Assembly (NCBI RefSeq): GCF_020080835.1
Contig: NC_058167.1
Coordinates: forward strand, 8,030,957-8,094,956
Reading direction: 5' to 3'
Source of the DNA: Cotesia glomerata
Lineage: Eukaryota > Arthropoda > Insecta > Hymenoptera > Braconidae
DNA length: 64,000 nt
Part shown: positions 34,665 through 46,452 of the stretch, piece after piece
Layout: the number at the start of each line of letters is the position of its first letter
Position numbering within the stretch: position 1 is the stretch's first letter
Position numbers and translations under genes: made by a program
The notes under the pieces: generated by a model
What the model saw: the letters and a program-made list of their open reading frames with translations, nothing else
What the model was told of the DNA's origin: nothing
Databases searched by the model: none

Positions 34665-36649
34665 TCAACCTTCAGCTAGTGGTGGTGTCACCCATCCATA
34701 TTTTTCATGAGCTTTTACCAAACTTCGGAATGATTCTTCTGCTGAGCGGCGATTGAATTCTTTGTTTGTTTTTGGCTTTCTTGCAATGCGCCCCTAAAAA
34801 ATATAAATAATTAAATTAATAAAACTATCAAAATTTCAATTAAAAAAATTATTATTCAGTGACCTAATAATAAGTTACTAGAACTATTACAAAGTAAACT
34901 TTCAATAAAAAGTGAAGTTAAAAAAAAAAAACTTTTATCTTCTTTTTAATTTTAATAAAATAATTAGTTTTCTTGTTGAAGAAAATAATAATTAGAGCAA
35001 ATTTATAAATTGAAAATGATAATTAAAGGGAAAAAAAATTTATTAAGTGTCAAATAAAAAAAAAAATAATGATTGATTGAATTAAAGTGCATTTAAATCA
35101 AATTATCGAGTACAAAAGCCTTCTTGAGTAGCAAAACAAAGCCAATTGTTATCAATAACAAATCAATAATAACAATAATAATAAAAATTTTTCATTATTA
35201 TTGTTATTAATTAAAAATTTGTAATAACAATAACTAGCAACCTTGCAGCCACTATATGACTGTCGTGATTTGTGAACTATAAAAAATTAAAATTTTGCTT
35301 TATTAGATGACTTTTATTAAATTGCATTGTAAGGTAAAAGACCCAGTTATTGACACTGGCCTAGTTAATGAAAAAATAAAATGTTCTCAAAAAATCGACT
35401 CTCAAAATTTATAATTCAAAGATTATATTTATTAATTTATTGGAGTCGATTTGTTTTATTTAATTAAAATAAAATTGCAAGTGTCAATAACTGGGTCTTT
35501 TACCCTACTTTTTTAAATATTGACGTTTTTAAAGATATAAGCTCATTCCGATGTTTTACTCATCAAGAGCTTTCATTTGAGTACCTACATTCATTTGAGC
35601 TTTCATTTGAGCACCTACATGCATTTTGATATATTTTTCATATATTCATATATATAAATATATAAAATATATGAAAAATTGATGTGGGTACTCAAATGAA
35701 AGGTCTCGATGAGAGTAACATCGGGATGAATTTATATCTTTATAAATGTAAATATTCCACAAGATAAAAGATAATTTCTTAATTATGTATCTAGAGATAG
35801 AGCATTTTCGAATGCAGCTCTAATACTTATAATAAATTGACTGTCGGTGAGAATGAAACGAATCCTTGAAAAGGCATAAATTCAAATCAAAACCTTTGCA
35901 ATGACACTAAGTTTTACTAAAAAAAAACCGATTTTATCAAACAAAATTTTTCTTATTCTCCTTATAATATCGATAATAATAATAAATAGTACCTGTCCTT
36001 TGACTATACTAGCAGCAAATTGAGTAATAACAGCCTCAATAGTATATGCACTGGCCCACCCCCTGGGAGTGAGTAACTCCATGCAAATAGCACCACCCTC
36101 CATGACAAAACCCTTCTCTATTCTGGGAGATATGACCCGCATGAAAGGCGGTGCAAATGGAAAGTTTTCCGGAAATGTAATATGTAACAAAATATAAGGG
36201 ATATTAAGTTCCCTCATATCAGCAGCTAGCTCACTTTCGGGGTCTATTTTGTGAAGGCGCACGTGCCACTCAAAGAGGTTATCGTTTACGAGTTCAGCGG
36301 TGAAGGTCGCGTCTCTCTGATGCTGGGACTTCTGGATCTCGCTAAGCTCCTTCATCAACCTCCTGAGCCTGACTCCCCGTTCGGGAATGCTCGTCTGGGC
36401 GGGACAGTTCCCCAGGTGACTCTTCTTGGACTTACACGTGCAGAGTCTGTGAGTGCTGGTACCTGGGTCCTCCTTGAGGTGACTCTCTGCCGGGGTCACC
36501 GCGTCAGGCCGATGTCTGCCCAGCAATCTACGCGGGGAATTCGTCGAGCTGCTCGCATCCTCCTGACTGTGGTGGCTTGTTATCTTCTCGGAGGACCGGA
36601 AAATTTTTCTGAACGCCGCGACTACTTTTTCCTTTGATCTTGTTGTCAT
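34665..36649 (-). CDS. UBE2QL1: Ubiquitin-conjugating enzyme E2Q-like (UBE2QL1 type)
   Basis: Exons 36649-35993 and 34793-34665, phase 0, 261 residues. An in-frame TAA 31 nt upstream of the ATG supports the start, and an acceptor near 36687 suggests a non-coding 5' exon. Residues 1-95 are a basic, Ser-rich tail with a small CxC...C cluster (C70, C72, C82). The UBC fold covers about 96-255: LMKELSEIQ, LVNDNLFEWHVRLHKID, FPENFPFAPPFMRVISPR and GGAICMELLTPRGWASAY with catalytic Cys189. Exon 2 supplies GRIARK and ends KYGWVTPPLAEG. The match to vertebrate UBE2QL1 is close over the whole catalytic domain. The enzyme passes ubiquitin from E1 to substrates or E3s; specific partners are not visible. 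Confidence 0.95.
35227..35974 (-). mobile_element. Intron-resident hairpin element, copy C (in UBE2QL1 intron)
   Basis: Begins 18 nt after the donor of exon 36649-35993 and is sense to transcription. It matches copy A over its length: the complements of ATAAGAAAAATTTTG, AGTGTCATTGCAAAGG, GACAGTCAATTTATTATAAG, GCTGCATTCGAAAATGCTC, the CATTTGAGTA hairpin and GTTCACAAATCACGACAGTC. The hairpin's left arm carries a short internal duplication near 35570-35610. It contains a 174-bp MITE (35332-35505). It ends about 430 nt before the acceptor. Confidence 0.85.
35332..35505. mobile_element. GGTAAAAGACCCAG-family MITE nested in copy C
   Basis: The 20 or more outer bases of each arm are perfect complements (GGTAAAAGACCCAGTTATTG). 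TA occurs at 35330-35331 and 35506-35507, and excision rejoins the sequence seen in copies A and B. A second member with the same ends lies at 60074-60213. Confidence 0.85.
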
Positions 36650-38523
36650 TTTTATTTCTTCTTTGGTAATCGCTTTAATTTAGTCTGGAAAAATAAAATT
36701 TTGGTTAGTGAAAAAAAAATATTTTAATTCTATCCATTGTTTTGCGATTAATATATTAATATTGACAAGTTTAATCACAGTTAACTCGTTAATCATTTTT
36801 ATCATCAGTTAAATATAATTTTTCTTCTTTTTTTTCATTATTTATTTTATTTAATATTTTTTTTTAGCCATTTATTGTATCATATCTTTTATATATTCAT
36901 TTGTTCACTTTATATGAATCACTATTGACCAAGCTGTTATCCAAACGTTTAAATATATATGTATTAAAATAATGTCAGAAGTTTTTTTTTTATTAAAAAT
37001 ATATTCGCGTTATTTCTTTGTTATTTTATAAATTTTTTAATTTCTTTTATTCTTTTTTTTTTTTTTTTTTCATAAATTTCTTTGTTCACTTGAAAAATTT
37101 AAACATCCGCATTCTACAGAATTATAAATACATTTTTTTTTGACATGTCATATTTATTACAAACGTCTTTACAAACGTATTTATTAAACGTCTTAATTAT
37201 AATTTATAATTTACACTTTTTTTTTTTAATTTAATTTATAAAAAGTTACAAATTTTAAATAATTTTTTTTTTTATTAATAAAATTCTAAATTAAAAATTA
37301 ATTAAACAAAAAATTATTACAGAGTAAAAATTTACACAGTAGTTCACAACAGATGCCTACGAATAATACTAAAACAAATAATTTCACACTGATAAGAATA
37401 AGACCAATATAAAAGTATTTAAAAAATAAAAACTCACCGACAAGAAGAAAATAAATCCATAACTAAAAAAAAATGTGAAACCATAGAATAATAATGAAAA
37501 AAATTGAAACTAAAACGAGAGAGAAACTCCAGCAAACAAGAGGAATTGTCACGTACTGGAGCGATGATAAGGCATGAGCAGAAAGCTGAAGAGTCTGTAT
37601 CTAATGGGTTTGGATGAATAAAGAGCCGCGCAGTCTCCTTACTCATTGAACACAGAGCAAGTACCAGCAGTACCAGCACTAGCACCGGAGTACGCTCACA
37701 GACTATACAGATAGACAAAAGAAAGAGACCGGATGTTAATGTATAAGTAAATTACCACTGGCGTGTAAGTAAAAGTACAAGTGTGAGTACATACTCTTCT
37801 CCGTGTTGGTATGCTGCGTCTATGCAGATACAGGCTTGACATCAAGTTAATTTTTTTTAAGTTTAAGGGATAACATGTGCACGGTAGCGCCGGAGCTGGA
37901 GCTCTGAGCATCAAACTCAAATTCCGTCGAAGCTTTAATTCTATATTCCATGACACGTAACGAGCAAGCTCCACATCACTCACCAGAGGACCACTCGGCT
38001 CCGGTGCTCTGGTGGGAGACATAAATATCGATTAACCCGTGTGCTTTCTACGTATTGTTACTTCTGTCTTCTGTCTTTTAAATTGCGATATTTTAATTAC
38101 AGAACTGAGAATTGAGAACTGAGAACCTTCACCAGCTACTCAACACTCTACAAGATGTTGGATGTGTACGTAACATAAAATATTTTACAAGTCCATGAAT
38201 TCTTGATCCAAGGTCTTCCTGCTTTTTCCTAGTCGTGTCAAGGACGAGCTTCTGACCACCTCACTGCAAACTACGTCATTTTATAAATACATATGATATC
38301 TGTTACCTGAATACCGTTACACTCTACACGATTATTACTCCACTATTGCTATTTCTTCTTTTACTAAATACGACCTTGCTCGTATTAAATTATTTAATTA
38401 CCAATAGGTCTTGTTTTCTCAAGACCTCAATATAAAATCTACCGCAATTGGATTGTCTGAGGTTCTGACTGATAAGATAAACGACACTAGATATCAGAGA
38501 ACAATAAAAGTTTCAAATAATTT
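36650..38523. other. UBE2QL1 5' region and gap to TMEM231
   Basis: A donor-like GTGAGT (minus strand, 37437-37432) and an acceptor near 36687 suggest a non-coding first exon of UBE2QL1 ending at 37438. The GC-richer block from 37438 to about 38160 may hold this exon and the promoter. Short open frames there (37434-37718, 37696-38022, -) resemble no family. From 38160 to 38523 nothing is recognised apart from the 3' side of TMEM231. Confidence 0.45.
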
Positions 38524-39626
38524 CTATTTGTCTTCCCAGGGAACGACAATGTAGCTTCTGAGGTGGCCTTTGTTGAATAAATAGCAGAGGAATTTTTTCA
38601 CCAGGTAACTTAAAGCTAAAAAGAGCGATAAATATTGGATCCAGGCTTGTTTCAGCTCCTCCCAGAGACATGGCTGGTAGTTGAGGTGCTGGTCCAGGTA
38701 GAACAGCTCTCCTGATAATGACACTGGCTCACTTGCAGAAAATCCTGTCTCCCAGGTCGCTTGGGTGTTTGTTACTTCCAATGAAACTAAAATTTTAATT
38801 AAATTAAATAGGTTTAAAAATAAAAATTTTACTTTTAAACTTTCGATTGATAAGCTAATAATAGTAAATAATTAAAATAATAACTTACACTTTTTCCTTG
38901 CATAATAAGATAAAACTTGATCCAAAGAATGATCATGTAGCTCAATAGTTTCATTATTAACGTTATTGTTAATAATATCTTGAAAATTATCGCATTTCAA
39001 AAGACCCTTCTGATTTAATTTTAAATCACTTATTATGTTTATTTTCTGTGATTCATGAGGCAAAATATAATTAATCATTGCCAGTGAGTCTATTTTATTG
39101 TAAACAGCGTCCTGAAAAAAAAATATTAATTATTATTATAATTATAATTATTGAGAAAGATTATTAAAAATAAATAATTGAAATATTTCTTTACCCTGAG
39201 CTTGAGTTGAAAAAAAAATAAAAGCTTGATAGACTTGACAGGCGCTCTGGAATAGAACAAAAAGTTGAATTTAAAAACATCATTGTGCTTATCATTATTT
39301 ATATCGAGCTGTTGTATTTTCACAAGAGTGCAATCATCTTTAATTGGATTTAGCTGATAAACGCTAAATGTAGAGCAGATGATTGGAGTTGAGTCAAAGT
39401 CTCCTTCGGCGATAAGCAAATACTTGTGTGTGAATTGCACGAGTGGGGTTTCAATGTAGACGCGATTACGCACCCAAAAACCGCCACTCTGGTACGCTAG
39501 TATTAGTGGTAATATTACTAACGCTGTTGTTAAAATAAATACTACTAGTGAGGCTATTGAACACACTCGGGTTTTATATCTGTACGTAATTGGCGTTGAA
39601 AACACATCAAGCGTTGACATGATCAT
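38524..39626 (-). CDS. TMEM231: Transmembrane protein 231, ciliary transition-zone (MKS/B9) component
   Basis: Exons 39626-39195, 39111-38889 and 38786-38524 total 918 nt, 305 residues (human about 316). Residues 8-50 match the family start (YRYKTRVCS, helix ILTTALVILPLILAYQSGGFW). The middle carries FTHKYLLIAEG and DINNDKHNDVFKF, the luminal or extracellular portion. The end has FWEELKQ-type WEELKQAWIQYLSLFLALSYL and the second helix with a short tail. TMEM231 acts in the MKS module that gates membrane proteins at the base of cilia; in insects cilia are confined mainly to sensory neurons and sperm. An X-box 64 nt upstream of the start supports this role. ATG codons at 39626 and 39620 are both possible; I chose the first. 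Confidence 0.93.
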
Positions 39627-39689
39627 CGTGTCAAACTTACTGACTGTAATTCGGTCTCTGAACTCTCAACACATGGTGTCATGCTTCGC

Positions 39690-39703
39690 GTTGCCTTGAC
39701 AAC
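39690..39703. promoter_or_regulatory. RFX X-box upstream of TMEM231
   Basis: GTTGCCTTGACAAC is two RFX half-sites (GTTGCC and GACAAC) separated by two bases, matching the X-box consensus RYYNYYNNRRNRAC. It is 64 bp upstream of the ATG, where ciliary genes controlled by RFX/DAF-19 factors carry it. Binding is inferred. Confidence 0.8.
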
Positions 39704-40216
39704 GCTAACAAACATTTTACAATTCTTTTCACCTGTCACAAATATTTTTTATTGAATTAAAAATAAAAATTTCTTAAGTAAATAAATTAAAATAGATTAC
39801 TATCTATTTTATGTGTCTTTACAAATTTATAACATTAATTTTTTTTTAATAACAATTTTTAAAGTTATATTAAATGATTACTTGTCAATTTTTTTCATTA
39901 GTTAATTTTTTTTAACTAGTTAATACTTCAATAAATTTTATATTGAGTAATCTTTTTTTAGTAAACGATATTTATAACAAAATTTTTAAACGCGAATTAA
40001 TTAATTCATTATATCTTTATACAAATCTGAAAAATTTATATAAAATTCATTTTTTTAACAAAAATATTTTTTAAAAAATTGATAATGAAACAATTAAAAA
40101 ACAACAACTTATTCATAAAGTTCAAAAAATAAAATATAAATTATCTAATAGTTCTATTGAACGTCTTTTTTTCATATTAATTAATCTGTAAAAAAATAAA
40201 ATACGTAAAATGAGTA
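39704..40216. other. Gap between TMEM231 and Marcal1
   Basis: Presumably the 3' UTR of the helicase gene followed by AT-rich sequence leading to the TMEM231 promoter. No exon seen. Confidence 0.5.
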
Positions 40217-42984
40217 TTAATTATTATTTTGCGTAAGAATTTCCGCTGAACTCAACGCAAAATTTTGATTAAAGCCTGCTTTGACCAAAAAGTCATTTTT
40301 AGACTCAATTAATTGCAGCAAGTGGTCATCAACAGTCCCATTAGCGATGAGATACTGAATAACCACGGGACTGCGTTGACCAATTCGATAAACTCGATCT
40401 TCAGCCTGAACAAGGCTGCCTGGGTTCCAGTAAAGCTCCGCAAAGACACAAAGACTAGCCCGAGTCAAACTAAATCCCGAATTAGACGAAACAATCGATA
40501 GAACTGCCACCATTATGTCCTCAGACTCTTGGAACAAATCAACCCGCTGCTGTCTCTGTTTTTTGTCTGTCTGCCCATCGATCCGTACATACTGAATGCC
40601 TTTTTTCTCGATTACCTCGCAGATTCCATCCAGGATTTGCTTGTGATGCGCAAAAATAATAAACTTTCGTTTCTTCTCCAATAAATCAGAGACGTAGTTA
40701 CACACAGCTTTCAATTTTTGCGGTCCAGAGTCGGTGAACAATTGCATCAATTGATTCGCATTTTGTTTGCGATCTCTTAGTGTCATCAGTGCTTCGCTTG
40801 ATGTCTTCACTAAATTTGGGTCCAGTATAACGAATTGTCTGCAATAAATTTTATTGATTAATAATAAGAATAAATTATTTACAAGTAAAAATAAATTATA
40901 CCTTATTTTTGAAGGTAATTGGTCTAATACTTCATCTTTCATTCGTCTGATAACGCAGACTTTACTCAATAATAATTGGAGTTCAACTGGATTAGATACT
41001 CCGCTGTAATCCCAGACGCGTACGATTCTTCTCACTTGTTTTTCTTTACCAGCGCAGTAACGGAGACCATAATTATGTCGTCTGAAAAAATTTTTAATCA
41101 TTTTTATTATTTTTACAAAAAACAAAGGTAAATATTTACAAATGGGGTCAACCATTTTAATTTTAATTTTTTAACGAAATTTTTATTTGATTTTATTAAT
41201 ATATATATATTTTTATTAAATAGATTAAAAAAATGAATAATTTAAAAAAAAAAAAAATCACAATTTTAACAAATTTTCAAAAAAATTTATAAATTTTTTA
41301 GAAAATTGTAATATTCAACTTTTTTTTTTAAGTTGTTTTTTTATGTGCTTTTCAAAAAAAAAAAAAAAAATATCTTAAAAACATCAAAAAAAGATAAAAT
41401 AGAAATTTTATCCAACTTTTGAAGGCAAGAAAGCTATCGAAATCTTTATTTTTTTTTCACGACATTTTTTATCATAAATACGCCGTAAAAACAAGGAGAC
41501 AAAAAAAAATTTAAAGATGTTAATTTTTCATCTAGTCATGGCCCAAAATGGGGTTGACCCCACTTGTAAATAATTACCAAAATAAATTACTAAGAAGAAA
41601 ACATTTTTAAAACAATAAATTTTTTACACATATACAAGTGAAATGTTTTATAATAATTTATTTATTAAAAAAACCAGCTAACTTCAGCATCAAAATTCAT
41701 TTAAAAAATTATTAACAATGATTATTTAATTTTTTTTTATACTCACTTGAAAAAAGTCGGTTCAATGAGACGAATTTGTGCGTATAATTCATAAGGTCTC
41801 GACAATGCGGGCGTACCACTCAATAGAACAATATGTCGAGTTTCTTTAGCGACAACTTCAACAGCTTTAATTCGCTCTGAACTGTAATTCTTCAAAAAAT
41901 GTGACTCATCCTAAAAAATAAAACAAATAATTATTATTTACAATTGAATATTCGTAAAAAAAATCAATTACCAAGATTAAAGTTTTGAATTGTTTTCTAA
42001 CAAATACTTTCTTGCATTTAACCAGCAAGTCATAGGAAACAATGATAATTCTTTCCTCTTCAAAGTAACCTTTGCTGCCATAGAACAGACAGATATCTTC
42101 AGCTTCTACTGAAGGAAGAAACTTTCTAATGTTATCAAGCCACATGTGTCTAGAAGAGTAAAAAATTAATAATGGTATTTTGTAAAAATTAAATTAAAAA
42201 ATACTTTAAAGTAGAAATAAAATAATTACGTCAATGATGCAGGTGAGACGATGAGCAATGGCCAGTCAGCTTGGTAGTAATGAGCAATAGCGAGAGCTTG
42301 GAGGGTTTTTCCTAGACCCATATCATCAGCGATCATACAACGACCGTTTCTTGTTATTGCAAAATAAATACCTTCTCTTTGAAAAGGCATCAGTGTTCTT
42401 CTCAGCTTGGGATCAATCCTCGAGAAATCAATTTCTTGATTTTCAGAAAATTTATCGCTTGATTTAGCAACAAAAACCCTGTAGACATACTTGGGAAGAC
42501 CAATAATCAGTACTTGGGGTACTGATCTCAACTCCTGCATGAATTTGTCGTACTCTTTGACGTCAAAACTCCACAATTTTTTCAGAGGATCGTAATAACG
42601 GGTGTCAAACTTATGGCAAAAATCAATAAATGCCTGGTGGTAATTAATATTAACCTCAAACCTCGTGTTACTTATCATGGATATTGATCCTTTGACCCGG
42701 TATTGCTCGTGGAAAAATGAACACCCAGGAGACGTAGGGCTCAAAGACGATGAAGGTGACGCTGAAGAAGTTGAAGGCGTTGAGGGTGATGCTGACGAGG
42801 TTGAAGGGCCTGGTGATGACAATTCACTGCTATAACTGACATTTAATTGTCTTTCTTGAATTGTTCTTTTCAAATTTTGATCTTCTGGACCAGGATTTGA
42901 TGATTGTTGTTCTTTTCGACGAGCGTTGCGTCTTTTGATCGCCTGCAGACGCTTTTTTTCAATATCTTCAGGCGAGCAAGACAT
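40217..42984 (-). CDS. Marcal1: SMARCAL1-type annealing helicase (HARP + SNF2)
   Basis: Exons 42984-42230, 42149-41972, 41910-41747, 41081-40902 and 40838-40217 total 1899 nt, 632 residues. The N-terminus SPEDIEKKRLQAIKRRNARRKEQQ resembles the RPA32-binding helix of SMARCAL1, followed by a Ser/Pro linker (50-88). A single HARP domain covers about 93-172. The SNF2 motor follows: MPFQREGIYF, Walker A DDMGLGKT (220-227), the DESH box at the start of exon 3, WDYSGVSNPVEL, FAHHKQILDG, RIDGQTDKKQR and motif VI QAEDRVYRIGQ. The enzyme rewinds RPA-coated DNA and remodels stalled forks. The protein stops 15 residues after GFNQNFAL, lacking the tail seen in the paralogue at 63603. It shares a 454-bp head-to-head promoter region with NOM1. 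Confidence 0.93.
41127..41578. mobile_element. AAGTGGGGTC-family MITE, copy 3 (Marcal1 intron)
   Basis: Ends TAAATATTTACAAATGGGGT and the complement-type GACCCCACTTGTAAATAATT within intron 41082-41746. Internal phrases (GAAGGCAAGAAAGCTATCG, CGTAAAAACAAGGAG) match copies 1 and 2. Confidence 0.75.
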
Positions 42985-43438
42985 TTTATAATTTATTTAA
43001 GTATTGGAAAAATCAAAAATATTTTTTAATTTTTTTAATTAATTAAAATTTTATAGAATATGTCAAAATATTTGACAAGTTATTGCTAAGTTATTTTTAA
43101 AAAGTTATTTTAATTTAATTTATTTTTAAAGCAAGTGACAATTTTTTTAATTAAAATTTTTATTTTTTTAGCAGTAACTTTTTTTTTGTGATTATTTCAG
43201 TAATGAAAATTTATTATAATTATTTTTTAGCACCGGGAGATTTCATATTCGGCCGTTGCTAAAAATTTAAATAGTTTAAATCAGCCATTTTGTTTGACAG
43301 CGCCACCTAGTGAATGAAAATTAAATATCAACTCTGATAAAAACATTACCACATGTTCGTGACATGCTTGAGGTTATAAAATTTATTTTAAATTATTATT
43401 TAATAAAAATTGTCGTTAATTATTAATAATTAATAATC
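42985..43438. promoter_or_regulatory. Head-to-head promoter region Marcal1 / NOM1
   Basis: 454 bp separate the two divergent start codons. The GC-richer centre (about 43230-43330) contains GCCATTTT (possible YY1-type element) and a CTCF-like motif. Shared control of a fork-repair gene and a ribosome-biogenesis gene is an inference from spacing. Confidence 0.6.
43298..43312. promoter_or_regulatory. CTCF-like motif
   Basis: CAGCGCCACCTAGTG; the complement CACTAGGTGGCGCTG contains AGGTGGCGC, the core of insect CTCF sites. It sits inside the bidirectional promoter. Occupancy is inferred. Confidence 0.6.
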
Positions 43439-46288
43439 ATGAGGTTTAAATCTAAAAAATCTTCCAAGAAGCCGGTTGAAAAAACCCGCAAAGAATTGCG
43501 TAAAGAAAAGCGACAGCAAAAAAAGGTAAATCGTGCTCAATATTATTTAAATAAAAAAAAAGTGTTTGCAGGTAAAGATACAGATGTAGATGATTCATTA
43601 ATTAAAAATAAAAATAACAATATTAAAAATGATATTATTGTTGATAAAAAGCCAAAAGTTGTTAAAAAAGTAAAAACTGATGAGGCTTTGATAAAAGAAA
43701 AATTAAGACTTAAAAAAAAGCGCGAGAAACGTGCTGAAAAACAACGGCTGAAGCAGAAAAGGGAGCTGCTGCTAGAAGACCAGGAAAAAGAGGACAAGAT
43801 GATCAGGCAGTTGGAGAAAAAATTGAAGCTGAATAAACGCAAGAGTAAGAGCGTTCCCAAGTCATTTGTTGATGATGGATTGGATTACCTCCTGGACTTT
43901 TGCAGTGAAAAAAGTTCTTCAGACAAAAAGGTAGATTACAAGTGTGGCTTGATGAAGAATGCTTTGATGGAATTTGACAGCGATGATAATCTGAGTGATG
44001 ATGAGCCTCCAGCTAAGAAGAAAAAATTAAAGGTGATTTCTGATGCCGAAGTTGAAGATGAAGAGTTAGAGATTGATTCTGGGAGTGAGGAGGACTTTGG
44101 TGATGAGTTTGATGGTTCTGATGAAGAACCAGAAGTTGAAAAAATTAATAAATCTAAATCGAAAGATTTAAAAATTGATAAAAAATCTGTAATTAATTCT
44201 GATAGTGATGATGACGATTTTGGTGATTCTGAGGATGAAAAAATTGATAAATCTAAATCTAAAGCTTTGAATGTTGATAAAAAATCTAAAATTATTTCTG
44301 AAAGTGACGAAGAAAATTTTGATGATGATGATGATGATGATGATTTAAGTGAAGAAGAAGAAGAAAATATTGAAGACAATAAAAGTAAAAAAAATTCAGA
44401 TGGAACATGGGAAGATATCTACGGACGTAAGCGAGACAAAGATGGTAATATAATTAACGAAAAAGCTAGTACTGGTAAGTACATACCACCAGCAATTCGT
44501 TTAAAGCAGCTGGAAGAGTCGACAGCCCACCAAGAAAAATTACAGCAACTACGAAAGCAAATGAAAGGACTAATCAACCGACTGGCTGAGCATAACATGC
44601 ATTTTATTTCCACTCAAGTAATTATTAAATTTTTTATTTGTAAATTTTCATAAAAATTAACAATTTATAAATTTATTCATTTTACTTCCAGATTGAGGAC
44701 ATGTACATGTCAAACAGTAGACATGACATGAACGAGATGCTGACAAAATTAATGACAGAGTCCTTGGTGTCCCCGGTGTTGACTCCAGACCGCCTGGTGG
44801 CCGAATACATGCTGCTGGTGGCGATTCTCCATGCAAACGTAGGAACTGAAGTTGGAGCCCACTTTCTGCTGTCTCTGGTTAGAAAAATAAATGAGATGCT
44901 TGTCGAATCTCAGGATGTGGAGAACAAAACTCTAGACAATTACGTCTTCATGCTGTCGCATTTGTACAATTTTAAAGTCTTTGGATCTCAGCTGATCTTC
45001 CAGATTCTACAAAAGTTAGCTGACAAATTCACAGAGAAGGAAATAGAGTGTATTTTGTTAATTTTAAGAACGGTAGGATTTTTGCTGAGGAAAGACGATC
45101 CACTTGCTTTGAAAGAGCTGATCATTAATTTACAGCAAAAAGCCTCAGCTGACAAAGGGACAAGCTTGCGAGTCCAGTTTATGTTGGAGGTTTTGATGGC
45201 GATTAAAAATAACAACATGAAAAAAATTCCTCAGTACGATACGTCGCATGTAGAACATTTGAAAAAATTACTGAAGAATTTCCTGCACAAGGGAAACAGC
45301 GTCACACAGTTTAATATCTCGCTCAGCGACTTGTTGAATGCCAATGAAAAGGGTAAGTGGTGGATTGTTGGTTCTGCTTGGTCGGGAACCATCGACAGCG
45401 CGAACAAACCCACCAAAGACAAAAATTCCGATGGTAGTATGCAGTTCAGTCAGCAGATTTTAGAGCTTGCGCGCAAACAGCGAATGAATACTGATGCCAG
45501 GCGTAATATCTTTTGTATTTTGATGAGCGCTGAAGATTATTTGGACGCTTTTGAAAAAATTCAACATCTGGGCTTGAAAGATCAGCAAGCCAGGGAAATA
45601 ATTAACGTTATTATGGATTGCTGTTTGCAGGAAAAGAAATTTAATCCTTACTACGCGGTTCTTGCGCAAAAATTCTGTAATTATGATCGCAAAAATCAGG
45701 TAATTTTATTTTCTAACAATTTAATTACAGAGAATGATTGTTTAGATTTGTACAGTAAAAGCTCTTAAAAGTTACCCAGGTTGTCTTTCTTATTAGTGTT
45801 TTATGAGAAATTGAGACAGAACTACGGTAACTTTTAACAGCTTTCACTGTAACTAAAATTTTATTTTCCAGATGACACTCCAATACTCACTGTGGGACAA
45901 GTTCAGAGAATTGGATGAATTGAACAAGGTACAGTTAAACAATCTGGCCAAGTTCTTGACACATTTGTTTGTCGAAAAAGGCCTGGCTTTGTCGGTTTTG
46001 AAAGTTATCTCCTTTGCTGAGCTGGACAAGCAAACAATGAAGCTAGTGCGACAGATAATGCTCGGGATTTTGCTCCACGATGACGTAGAAGCTTGCACCC
46101 ACGCGTTCGAACGAATATCTCTAGCACCGAAATTGCAGAATTTGAGAGAAGGGCTGCGTTTGTTTATCAGTTATTTCTTGGCCAAGTATGCTGAAGCGCA
46201 AAAATTGCCGGAAAAGTCTGTTAAGAGGCTCAAAGAACGTACGGAGCTGGTGGAAAAAATTCTTTATGGTCGGTCTTCTCTTTTGTAG
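43439..46288 (+). CDS. NOM1: Nucleolar protein with MIF4G domain 1
   Basis: Exons 43439-44617, 44692-45699 and 45872-46288, all phase 0, 867 residues. Residues 1-140 are Lys/Arg-rich, partly coiled coil, with nucleolar-localisation character. About 175-320 is strongly acidic (Asp/Glu/Ser runs with repeated SDSDDDD blocks). The conserved WEDIYGRKRDKDGN and GKYIPPAIR precede the MIF4G domain (about 360-570; VSPVLTPDRLVAEYMLLVAI, GAHFLLSLVRKINE). The MA3 domain begins at TDARRNIFCILMSAEDYLDA. Yeast Sgd1 is the counterpart. The protein works in 18S rRNA maturation, and in vertebrates it binds eIF4A3 and PP1. The gene is intact. The acidic region is encoded by GAT-rich near-repeats that may vary in length. 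Confidence 0.95.
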
Positions 46289-46324
46289 TTTCAATTTTTT
46301 AAATTAATTAAATATGTTGTAAAA

Positions 46325-46330
46325 AATAAA
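46325..46330 (+). terminator. Polyadenylation signal of NOM1
   Basis: AATAAA 37 nt after the stop codon in a 164-bp gap before the convergent TDPOZ gene. Other A/T-rich hexamers nearby could also serve. Confidence 0.5.
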
Positions 46331-46452
46331 TGTAAGTACAAGTTTTGTATTTAAAAATTTATATTAAATTTATTATTAAAATATTTTTTGTATTATAGCT
46401 TTAAAAAAACTTCATGTTTGTTATTTTAATTCAACATTTTATAACAAAAAAC

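Noticed and set aside
37434..38022. Two overlapping minus-strand frames upstream of UBE2QL1
   Set aside because: One spans a predicted 5' UTR donor and both lack family resemblance; better explained as a leader exon and promoter.
43543..44613. Three minus-strand frames rich in Ser and Phe
   Set aside because: Antisense of the Lys/Glu/Asp-rich NOM1 N-terminus; no independent support.
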